A stretch of DNA of 5,490 nucleotides from Anaerolineae bacterium (GCA_027022125.1 JALVZI010000521.1:1452-6941); one strand, 5' to 3'. Shown: positions 1 to 4,872, numbered from the stretch's first letter. Translations and numbers: made by a program. The notes: generated by a model from the sequence alone, not told the origin.

Positions 1-15
1 TCGCTTTTTCAGCAT
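1..15 (-). CDS. Start of an unidentified gene (partial, first five codons)
   Basis: On the minus strand an ATG at 15-13 is followed by codons reading M-L-K-K-R up to the window edge. It is preceded by GGAGG (minus strand of 21-25) with a five-base spacing, which is a strong Shine-Dalgarno. The rest of the gene lies to the left of the window, so the product cannot be named. An extended -10 promoter and a terminator-like hairpin lie upstream in the right order for a regulated leader. The call rests on the start signal and the promoter arrangement, not on any protein similarity. Confidence 0.6.
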
Positions 16-47
16 TTTTACCTCCAACTGTGCCAATAACTTCCATC

Positions 48-73
48 AAAAAAGAGCGCAGATGCCTGCGCCC
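48..73 (-). terminator. Intrinsic terminator or attenuator in the leader of the leftward gene
   Basis: The minus-strand sequence GGGCGCAG-GCAT-CTGCGCTC folds into an 8-bp stem (73-66 with 61-54, including one G-U pair) closed by a four-base loop. Six U residues (53-48) follow directly. It lies after the extended -10 promoter at 112-120 and about 33 nt before the start codon at 15. It would therefore stop transcripts before they reach the gene unless it is overridden. It could instead end a separate small RNA of roughly 55-60 nt. Confidence 0.65.
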
Positions 74-111
74 TTCGTTGGGGTTACCGCATTCATTTGT
101 CAATCACGCAT

Positions 112-120
112 ATTATAGCA
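112..120 (-). promoter_or_regulatory. Extended -10 promoter for the leftward gene
   Basis: Read on the minus strand, positions 120-112 give TGCTATAAT: a perfect TATAAT with the TGn extension. Transcription would start near position 105. No good -35 hexamer sits 16-18 bp upstream (the sequence there is T-rich), as is common when a TGn extension is present. The resulting leader before the start codon at 15 would be about 90 nt. Confidence 0.6.
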
Positions 121-253
121 TAAAATGCGAAAAAGAAAATTGCCGCCACTGAAATTATGGCATGGTTCATTTGACTGACAATCATTTTGACAAATAGCCA
201 GCTGTTGCCAACATAGCACAGGAAGCAAGGAGCAAGGGATATATTTCAACGAA

Positions 254-498
254 CAGTAGTGCATCATCCAATCTTAATTTTCGGGTTATCACACCGGATT
301 TCTCTGAAAAACTAAAATTCTCACGCAAAGGCGCAAAGACGCCAAGAAAAACAAAGATTTTTGAAACTTTGCGACTTCGCGGCTTTGCGAGAGGTAAATA
401 TCTCTTTTCAGTAGACTCGGTGGGTCAAAGTAGAACTTTGACGCTCCACACCGATATTTGATGTAATCCGAATTTTTAGTGTGGACAGTGCACTACTG
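254..498. repeat. Palindromic repeat element A
   Basis: The ends carry an inverted repeat: CAGTAGTGCA at 254-263 and its exact complement at 489-498. A looser match continues inward (left AATTTTCGGGTTATCA, right the complement of a similar sequence near 458-477). Inside is a second imperfect inverted repeat, with a left arm at 320-348 rich in GCAAAG units and a right arm at 368-391 rich in CTTTGCG. No protein is encoded. It looks like a small non-autonomous, hairpin-forming element. No clear target-site duplication is visible. Confidence 0.55.
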
Positions 499-758
499 CA
501 TCACCCAATCTAAAAAGTAGGATTACTCTCTCTGTAATGGTTCATCTGAAAAAAGGTTTAATTTTTCACCACAGAGGCACAGAGACGCGGAGAATTTAAA
601 AATTTTTTGAGTGCCGGTTCAAATTTTCGCCGAAAATTTCAGATACCGCCGCATAACAGGCTCTCAAACCTTATTTTCTCTGTGCCCTGTGGTTCAATTT
701 TTACACCTTTTGTCAGTGGACAATAGCCCGACAATTAAGACTAGATGATGCAGTAGTC
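498..758. repeat. Palindromic repeat element B, abutting A
   Basis: The left end (498-511, GCATCACCCAATCT) matches element A's left end (261-274) at 13 of 14 bases. The right end (727-751) is the inverted complement of A's left end (261-285) at 22 of 25 bases. Inside is an inverted repeat: 568-585 (CACCACAGAGGCACAGAG) and 676-694, which reads TTCTCTGTGCCCTGTGGTT. No coding capacity is seen. Elements A and B share end sequences and similar internal arms, so they appear to be two members of one family placed side by side. Confidence 0.55.
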
Positions 759-854
759 ACAATACAGGTTCTTTGTTTCTTTTCCAGTTCGTTGTAGTGT
801 TTGTGTGGCAACGCAAAACGTTTATCCGGTGCGAATACTGCCGGTCGCCCAAAT

Positions 855-882
855 CATCACGTTTCACGCATCACGTTTCACG
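855..882. repeat. Heptad repeat, four units
   Basis: CATCACGTTTCACG is present twice in tandem (855-868 and 869-882), which makes four heptads alternating CATCACG and TTTCACG. It lies 8 bp before the candidate promoter of the MazG-like gene. Its period of seven matches the other short repeats after recA and before the permease, although the unit sequence differs. Confidence 0.7.
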
Positions 883-889
883 AAAGTTG

Positions 890-920
890 TTGGCAAAAAC
901 GTAAAATTTATACAGATAAT
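890..920 (+). promoter_or_regulatory. Candidate promoter for the MazG-like gene
   Basis: TTGGCA at 890-895 and GATAAT at 915-920 each match the housekeeping consensus at five of six bases. They are separated by 19 bp, longer than the ideal 17. Transcription would start near 927, about 30 nt before the ATG. This is a moderate candidate because of the spacing. Confidence 0.35.
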
Positions 921-957
921 TTGGTAACAATGAACCATATACTCTAAAGGAGATTTT

Positions 958-1341
958 ATGCCCGCCACCGACCGGACAACCGCCGTTTTTGCCCTGCGCG
1001 AACAAGTCCGCGCGTTTATCACCGCCCGCGATTGGGACCAATTCCACTCGCCGAAAGACCTCGCCATTGCGTTGAGCATCGAAGCCGCCGAGTTGCTGGA
1101 ACATTTCCGCTTTCGGGATGATGCCGAAATCGCCGCGCGGCTCGCCACGCCGGAATTTCGGCAGGATATTTCCGATGAACTGGCGGACGTGCTTTATTTT
1201 GTGTTGGCAATCAGCAACAAGTTGGATATTGACCTCTCCACCGCGCTGGAATCGAAAATGGCAGTCTCGGCGCGGCGTTACCCCGTCGAAAAGGCGCGCG
1301 GCAAAAATTTGAAATACACCGCATACGCCGATAACGATTGA
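958..1341 (+). CDS. MazG-like nucleotide pyrophosphohydrolase (dCTPase/RS21-C6-like)
   Basis: A 127-residue all-alpha protein. Seen: the MazG-type metal-binding pattern EXXE (Glu42 and Glu45, in SIEAAELLEHF) followed after about 28 residues by EXXD (Glu74 and Asp77, in DELADVLYFVLAI). The tail carries RRYPVEKARGKNLKYTAY (106-123), as in the dCTP pyrophosphatase (DCTPP1/RS21-C6) branch. The length fits a single-domain member of that branch. Known for the family: Mg-dependent hydrolysis of nucleoside triphosphates, often dCTP or modified dNTPs, to the monophosphate and pyrophosphate, keeping the nucleotide pool clean in the cytoplasm. The start at 958 is fixed by AAAGGAGA at 946-953. recA follows 89 bp downstream on the same strand but has its own promoter. 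The exact substrate cannot be read from the sequence. Confidence 0.88.
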   Translation: MPATDRTTAVFALREQVRAFITARDWDQFHSPKDLAIALSIEAAELLEHFRFRDDAEIAARLATPEFRQDISDELADVLYFVLAISNKLDIDLSTALESKMAVSARRYPVEKARGKNLKYTAYADND

Positions 1342-1356
1342 ATTTCTCTCCGGCAC

Positions 1357-1385
1357 TTGCAAAAACAGAACACACGTGCTATCAT
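1357..1385 (+). promoter_or_regulatory. recA promoter
   Basis: TTGCAA (1357-1362) and TATCAT (1380-1385) are separated by exactly 17 bp, and TGC just before the -10 gives a TGn extension. Transcription should start near 1391-1393, about 40 nt before the recA ATG. The LexA-type palindrome at 1401-1412 lies just downstream, at roughly +9 to +20, where a bound repressor could block the polymerase. A degenerate second copy lies between the -35 and -10. Confidence 0.7.
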
Positions 1386-1400
1386 ATCCACCAGTAACCC

Positions 1401-1412
1401 GAACAGTTGTTC
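1401..1412. promoter_or_regulatory. LexA (SOS) box, Gram-positive type
   Basis: GAACAGTTGTTC is a perfect GAAC-N4-GTTC palindrome, the core of the Bacillus DinR/LexA site. It is flanked by C on both sides, as in the longer consensus CGAACRNRYGTTCS (one mismatch). Its position just downstream of the recA promoter, and upstream of the most typical SOS gene, supports function. Direct binding is inferred. No lexA gene lies in the window. Confidence 0.82.
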
Positions 1413-1421
1413 CCACCGATT

Positions 1422-1426
1422 GGAGG
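1422..1426 (+). promoter_or_regulatory. recA ribosome binding site (decides the start)
   Basis: GGAGG sits four bases before ATG 1431. An in-frame TTG at 1407 would add eight residues, but it lies inside the LexA box and has no Shine-Dalgarno. The start at 1431 is therefore preferred and gives the usual RecA N-terminus (MAQNTNGREKALE). Confidence 0.85.
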
Positions 1427-1430
1427 AAAA

Positions 1431-2540
1431 ATGGCACAAAATACAAACGGACGAGAAAAAGCGCTGGAAGCCGCGATGGGCGATTTGAAAAAACGTTTCG
1501 GTGACGGCGCAATCATGAAACTGGGTGAAGCGCGGCATATGCAGGTGGAAACCGTTCCCACCGGCTGTCTGTCGCTCGATTTGGCGCTGGGCGTGGGCGG
1601 TTTGCCGCGTGGACGCATCATCGAAGTTTACGGACCGGAGTCATCCGGGAAAACCACCCTTTGCCAGCACGCCATCGCCGAAGTGCAGAAAGCCGGGGGC
1701 ATCGCCGCATTCATCGATGTGGAACACGCGCTCGACCCGGCGTATGCCGCCCGCTGCGGGGTGGACATCAACAATCTGTATGTGAGCCAACCCGACACCG
1801 GCGAGCAGGCGCTGGAAATCACCGAAGCGCTGGTGCGCTCAAATGCGGTGGACATCGTGGTGGTGGACAGTGTCGCCGCGCTGGTTCCCCGCGCGGAAAT
1901 TGAGGGCGACATGGGCGACAGCCACATGGGGCTGCAAGCGCGATTGATGAGTCAGGCACTGCGCAAACTTTCCGGCACGGTGAAACAAACCAACACCATT
2001 CTGGTTTTCACCAACCAGTTGCGACAGAAAATCGGGGTGATGTTCGGCAATCCCGAAACAACCACCGGCGGGATGGCACTGCGATTTTACGCCTCGGTAC
2101 GGCTCGACATTCGGCGCATTCAGTCCATCAAAGATGGCGGGGAAATTGTCGGCAACCGCGTGAAAGTGACCGTCAAAAAGAATAAAGTTGCGCCGCCGTT
2201 CCGTATCGCGGAATTCGATATTATGTATAATCAGGGTATTTCCCGCACCGGCGATGTGCTCGATTTGGGCGTGGAAACTGGCATCATCACCAAACGGGGC
2301 GCGTTTTACAGTTACGGCGACCTTCGGCTGGCACAGGGACGCGAAAACGCCAAAGGGTTCCTCGCCGGGAATCAGTCACTATTGCTGGAGATTGAAAATA
2401 AAATTCGCACTGAAAAAGGGTTGCCCCCGTTGAAAATCGATGCCGCAACCGAAGAAAAGCCGAAACCCGCTGCGAAAAAATCTGCCACCGCCCGCGTCAA
2501 AGCCAGTGCGCCGGTCGCCGTGGCAAAACCGATGTTTTGA
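1431..2540 (+). CDS. recA: RecA recombinase
   Basis: A 369-residue protein matching RecA along its whole length. It forms filaments on single-stranded DNA, drives ATP-dependent strand exchange in recombinational repair, and stimulates LexA self-cleavage. Seen: Walker A GPESSGKTT (68-76); catalytic Glu98 in IDVEHALDP; Walker B VDIVVVDS ending at Asp146; loop L1 near 158-167; Gln196 in TNQLRQKIGVMFGNPETTTGG, which begins loop L2; and Lys250 and Lys252 in VKKNKVAPPF. All are offset by two from E. coli numbering. Position 215 is Met where E. coli has Asn213 (GGMALRFYASV). Beyond about residue 337 the tail is rich in Lys, Ala and Pro (KPKPAAKKSATARVKASAP) instead of acidic as in E. coli. The core is intact, with no inteins or frameshifts. 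Regulation is by the SOS-type promoter just upstream. Confidence 0.98.
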   Translation: MAQNTNGREKALEAAMGDLKKRFGDGAIMKLGEARHMQVETVPTGCLSLDLALGVGGLPRGRIIEVYGPESSGKTTLCQHAIAEVQKAGGIAAFIDVEHALDPAYAARCGVDINNLYVSQPDTGEQALEITEALVRSNAVDIVVVDSVAALVPRAEIEGDMGDSHMGLQARLMSQALRKLSGTVKQTNTILVFTNQLRQKIGVMFGNPETTTGGMALRFYASVRLDIRRIQSIKDGGEIVGNRVKVTVKKNKVAPPFRIAEFDIMYNQGISRTGDVLDLGVETGIITKRGAFYSYGDLRLAQGRENAKGFLAGNQSLLLEIENKIRTEKGLPPLKIDAATEEKPKPAAKKSATARVKASAPVAVAKPMF

Positions 2541-2544
2541 ATCT

Positions 2545-2603
2545 ACGAATAGCGAGTTACGAATTTCGCCCATTCGTCATTCGCTATTCGTAACTCGCTA
2601 TTC
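2545..2603. repeat. Heptad-built 18-bp inverted repeat after recA
   Basis: GAATAGCGAGTTACGAAT (2547-2564) pairs perfectly with its complement at 2586-2603 across a 21-base loop. Both arms and much of the loop are made of heptads (ACGAATA, GCGAGTT, ATTCGTC, ATTCGCT, ATTCGTA, ACTCGCT). The hairpin starts five bases after the recA stop. It may help end or stabilise the recA message, but no continuous U-run follows, so it is not a textbook terminator. The same 14-bp unit is tandemly repeated before the permease gene. Confidence 0.75.
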
Positions 2604-2606
2604 TAT

Positions 2607-2635
2607 TTGCTTCCTTTGCCTGTGAATGATATAAT
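2607..2635 (+). promoter_or_regulatory. Promoter of the S1-domain gene
   Basis: TTGCTT (2607-2612) and a perfect TATAAT (2630-2635) are 17 bp apart, with TGA before the -10 giving a TGn extension. Transcription would begin near 2642, leaving a leader of about 70 nt. The leader contains a small hairpin, TGTGT at 2665-2669 with ACACA at 2676-2680. The -35 follows directly after the inverted repeat behind recA, so the S1 gene appears to be transcribed independently of recA. Confidence 0.75.
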
Positions 2636-2713
2636 CCCGATTTGTGTCACCTGACGGTATTTTCTGTGTCCGGGCACACAACATTAAAAAATTTCATAGG
2701 TAAGGTTTGACGT

Positions 2714-3553
2714 ATGAGCGAAGAAACACTTGTCCAAAACGAAGTAGCGCCCGAAAGCGGCGCACCCGAAGCATCCGTCACTGAAAAAGGTGACTCGGCA
2801 GAACAAAAAACAGCGGAATCCCCCAAAAAGACTCCCAAAAAAACAAAAGCCAAATATTACATCCCACTGAAACCCGGACAACAACTGACCGGAAAAGTGA
2901 AAACGATTGCCGATTTTGGCGCGTTCATTGATTTGAACATGGCAATTGACGGGCTGGTTCACATTTCTGAACTGGCTCGCCGCCGCGTGCAAAACGTGAA
3001 AGACGTTCTATCCGAAGGGCAGGAAGTGACCGTTTGGGTAAAAAACGTGGATACCGAACGCGGGCGCATCGGCTTGACGATGATAAAACCGATTGAACGC
3101 CGTTACAGCGATATTTCCGCCGGGGATGTGCTGGAAGGCGAAGTGAAACGCATCGAAGGCTTCGGTGTGTTTGTGGACATCGGTTTGGCGCGCGAAGGGC
3201 TGGTTCATGTCAGCGAACTTTCGCACGAGTATGTGAAATCCGCCGCCGATGTGGTTTCTGTCGGCGATAAAGTGCAGGTAAAGGTGCTGAAAGTTGACCC
3301 GCGCAAAAAACAGGTCAATCTGTCCATAAAAGCATTACAAGAAGCGCCCGCCCGCGAAGAAGAGGAAGCCGAAGAAGAATATATCGAGGAATATGTGGAA
3401 GAAGAACCGGCTCCCACCGCATTTGCCGCCGCGTTTGCCAAAATCGGCACGCCGGTAAAACGCCCGAAAAAACAGCGCCGCGCCCGCCGCCGCAATCGTC
3501 AAATGGACGATGTGATTGCCCGCACGCTGAAACGCACCGAAGAGCGAAAATAA
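2714..3553 (+). CDS. Two-domain S1 RNA-binding protein
   Basis: 279 residues. Seen: a charged, probably disordered N-terminus (1-47) ending in a Lys-rich stretch (PKKTPKKTKAK); S1 domain 1 at about 55-124 with DFGAFIDL and GLVHISEL; S1 domain 2 at about 137-206 with GFGVFVDIG and GLVHVSEL; a Glu-rich segment (214-232); and a basic segment (248-262, KRPKKQRRARRRNRQ) before a short C-terminal helix. S1 domains are OB-fold RNA binders found in ribosomal protein S1 and in RNA-processing proteins. With only two domains this is shorter than the four- to six-domain ribosomal S1. It could be a compact S1 equivalent or an accessory translation factor; the sequence does not decide. The Shine-Dalgarno is weak (AAGG at 2702-2705, eight bases before ATG). 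The gene has its own promoter and terminator. Confidence 0.85.
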   Translation: MSEETLVQNEVAPESGAPEASVTEKGDSAEQKTAESPKKTPKKTKAKYYIPLKPGQQLTGKVKTIADFGAFIDLNMAIDGLVHISELARRRVQNVKDVLSEGQEVTVWVKNVDTERGRIGLTMIKPIERRYSDISAGDVLEGEVKRIEGFGVFVDIGLAREGLVHVSELSHEYVKSAADVVSVGDKVQVKVLKVDPRKKQVNLSIKALQEAPAREEEEAEEEYIEEYVEEEPAPTAFAAAFAKIGTPVKRPKKQRRARRRNRQMDDVIARTLKRTEERK

Positions 3554-3580
3554 ATCGCGTTTTTCGCTCAACCGATACTG

Positions 3581-3609
3581 AAAAAACCACCGTATCTCGG
3601 TGGTTTTTT
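3581..3609. terminator. Strong terminator after the S1 gene, symmetric
   Basis: AAAAAACCACCG (3581-3592) pairs perfectly with CGGTGGTTTTTT (3598-3609) around a five-base loop, leaving the U-tract on the 3' side. Because the stem is flanked by A6 on one side and T6 on the other, it can work in both directions. That suits its place between the convergent S1 gene and the permease gene. A second small inverted repeat spans the stop codon (GAGCGAAAA at 3542-3550 with its complement at 3561-3569). Confidence 0.88.
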
Positions 3610-3670
3610 GTTATCGAACTAAATGAAACTTTTGAAAAGTGTGCCAAAATTACAGAAACCATCGGCAATT

Positions 3671-3763
3671 TTTAAATGTCATTCCCGCGAAAGCGGGAAT
3701 CCACAATGTTTCGCTATGGATTCCGGATATTTCCCTGTGGGAAATTCCGGAATGACATTTAAA
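3671..3763. repeat. 93-bp palindromic element (REP/MITE-like)
   Basis: It is bounded by perfect 15-bp terminal inverted repeats: TTTAAATGTCATTCC (3671-3685) and its complement (3749-3763). Inside are two hairpins. One is ATTCCCGC-GAAA-GCGGGAAT (3681-3700), with a GNRA-type loop. The other is longer, with arms at 3720-3735 and 3739-3753 (ATTCCGGA then ATTTCCC) and one bulged base. An alternative stem pairs GGAATCCA (3696-3703) with TGGATTCC (3717-3724). It has no coding content. The CATTCCCGC-GCGGGAAT core resembles intergenic repeats seen in several bacterial groups, from memory. Confidence 0.75.
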
Positions 3764-3787
3764 ATCCGTGAAATTTGTGAAAATTCG
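3761..3787. repeat. Left copy of a 27-bp inverted repeat flanking the permease
   Basis: The sequence (beginning AAAATCCGTGAAATTTG) recurs in reverse orientation at 4846-4872 with 26 of 27 bases identical. The two copies lie on either side of the permease gene. It follows directly on the 93-bp palindromic element, overlapping its last three bases. Confidence 0.75.
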
Positions 3788-3824
3788 TGGCTTAATTTCA
3801 GTCACACAAAAAGTTTCAACAAGT

Positions 3825-4724
3825 TCATCCAAAAACATACATCAGCACCGGCAGCGACACCAAACTGGCAACGGTGGAAAACAACACCGCACCGCTGACA
3901 AACTGCGCATCGCTGCCGAATTCTTCCGCCAGCACGATGGCGATGACCGCTGTGGGCATACTGGTTTGAATGATGGACACCTGCGCCGTCAATCCGTGCA
4001 GCATCATCACCCGCGCCAGCACCACACCGACCAAGGGTGTAGCAATCAATTTCAACCCACCGGAAAGCGCCACCAGCCGCAACTGCTCTCCCATCTGCAC
4101 CCGCGACAATTGCGCGCCGAGCAGTATCAGCATCACCGGCACTGCCGCCCCGCCCAACAGCGCGAATGACCGTTCCAGCGGAACCGAGACGGTCACCACC
4201 CCGAAATTCACCAGCAGACCCGCCGCCAGCGCATACGGCAGCGGCACTTTCAGCACATTCGTCAGCGATTTCCACACCGACGCCGACCCGCGCGACGCCA
4301 AAAAAACGCCCAGCGTGTTCGCCACGATAGAGGCGCCGGTGTAAATGATTGCCGCCCGCCCCAACCCCGCATCACCGAAAGCGAATCCAATGAACGGCAA
4401 GCCGAAATTTCCGGCATTGATGAGCGTGCTGGACAGCGTAAAAGCACTGGTTGTCTTTTGGTCGAGTCGAATCTGGTGCGCCAATATCCAACTGACTGCG
4501 GCAAAAATGCCCATAATGGCGATGGTGAACGCCAACAGTTGCCACAATTCCTGTGCCACCAGCGTCGAGCGGCTGACACTGCTGAAAACCAGCGCCGGGC
4601 TGGCAAGATATACCACCAACCGCGACAGCGTTTTGGTGTGCAATTCAAAGCGGCGGTTCAGCAGAAACCCCAATCCGGCAATCAGCGTGATGGGGAAGAG
4701 CACGTTATAAAAGATATTCCACAT
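3825..4724 (-). CDS. AEC-family (auxin efflux carrier-like) permease
   Basis: A 299-residue integral membrane protein with about ten hydrophobic segments. Approximate spans are 5-22, 34-51, 60-82, 93-116, 121-143, 161-178, 186-206, 217-238, 246-268 and 275-298. Seen: the family's N-x-G-N-x-G-x-P motif (Asn103, Gly105, Asn106, Gly108, Pro110) in segment four, and its counterparts AAVPVMLILLGAQLS in segment seven and TSMPTAVIAIVLAEEFG in segment nine. AEC proteins are secondary carriers of the BART superfamily. Bacterial members export or import small organic acids such as malate or malonate; the substrate here is unknown. The length is typical. The start at 4724 gives the expected N-terminus before segment one, but no Shine-Dalgarno precedes it: a heptad repeat array runs to within one base of the ATG. 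The next internal Met (71) would remove two membrane segments. Confidence 0.88.
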   Translation of the reverse strand: MWNIFYNVLFPITLIAGLGFLLNRRFELHTKTLSRLVVYLASPALVFSSVSRSTLVAQELWQLLAFTIAIMGIFAAVSWILAHQIRLDQKTTSAFTLSSTLINAGNFGLPFIGFAFGDAGLGRAAIIYTGASIVANTLGVFLASRGSASVWKSLTNVLKVPLPYALAAGLLVNFGVVTVSVPLERSFALLGGAAVPVMLILLGAQLSRVQMGEQLRLVALSGGLKLIATPLVGVVLARVMMLHGLTAQVSIIQTSMPTAVIAIVLAEEFGSDAQFVSGAVLFSTVASLVSLPVLMYVFG

Positions 4725-4725
4725 G

Positions 4726-4788
4726 ACGAATAGTGAGTTACGAATAGCGAGTTACGAATAGCGAGTTACGAATAGCGAGTTGCGAATG
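4726..4788. repeat. Heptad tandem array upstream of the permease
   Basis: Nine heptads read ACGAATA, GTGAGTT, ACGAATA, GCGAGTT, ACGAATA, GCGAGTT, ACGAATA, GCGAGTT, GCGAATG, which is about 4.5 copies of a 14-bp unit. The array ends one base from the permease start codon on the minus strand and occupies the place of the ribosome binding site. The same unit forms both arms of the inverted repeat behind recA at 2545-2603. Confidence 0.85.
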
Positions 4789-4845
4789 GATCGAGAAACT
4801 TTTGACGAACTATAAATGAAACTTTTACTCTTCTCTTTTTTGCAT

Positions 4846-4872
4846 CGAATTTTCACAAATTTCACAGATTTT
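4846..4872. repeat. Right copy of the 27-bp inverted repeat
   Basis: This is the reverse complement of 3761-3787 with one mismatch. A looser direct repeat also brackets the permease: GAACTAAATGAAACTTTT at 3616-3633 and GAACTATAAATGAAACTTTT at 4807-4826, which differ only by a TA insertion. The surrounding spacer (4725-4986) holds no gene, and I see no convincing promoter for the permease in it. Confidence 0.75.

Larger units (their letters stand above)
121..957. other. Gene-free spacer of about 840 bp
   Basis: No open frame of useful length with a start signal is visible on either strand. The middle (254-758) is filled by two palindromic repeat elements, described separately. Positions 855-882 hold a heptad repeat, and 890-953 hold the promoter and ribosome binding site of the next gene. 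I see no tRNA or recognised RNA in 121-253 or 759-854. The spacer is clearly richer in A+T than the flanking genes. Confidence 0.7.

Noticed and set aside
46..96. Leader peptide of 16 codons on the minus strand over the attenuator
   Set aside because: It has no ribosome binding site and no cluster of a regulatory amino acid, and a short open frame over a hairpin is expected by chance.
162..938. ATGGTTCAT occurring three times (162-170, 537-545 and, inverted, 930-938), considered as an operator shared by the two divergent genes
   Set aside because: A rough estimate is that one or two 9-mers would occur three times by chance in a window this size counting both strands, and the sites have no common spacing to the promoters.
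1407..1430. TTG start for recA, adding eight residues
   Set aside because: It lies within the LexA palindrome and lacks a Shine-Dalgarno. ATG 1431 has GGAGG at ideal spacing and gives a normal RecA N-terminus.
871..1512. A 213-residue open frame on the minus strand across the MazG-like gene and the start of recA
   Set aside because: It is antisense to two well-supported genes, crosses the recA promoter and start, has no recognisable domain, and its composition fits a shadow frame.
3970..4710. Two consecutive plus-strand frames (3970-4344 and 4345-4710) opposite the permease
   Set aside because: They lie wholly within the minus-strand AEC permease, which has clear family motifs and membrane segments. 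The plus-strand products show none, and no ribosome binding site was seen.
4726..4788. Possible CRISPR array
   Set aside because: The units are contiguous 7- or 14-bp repeats without unique spacers, and no cas gene is present.
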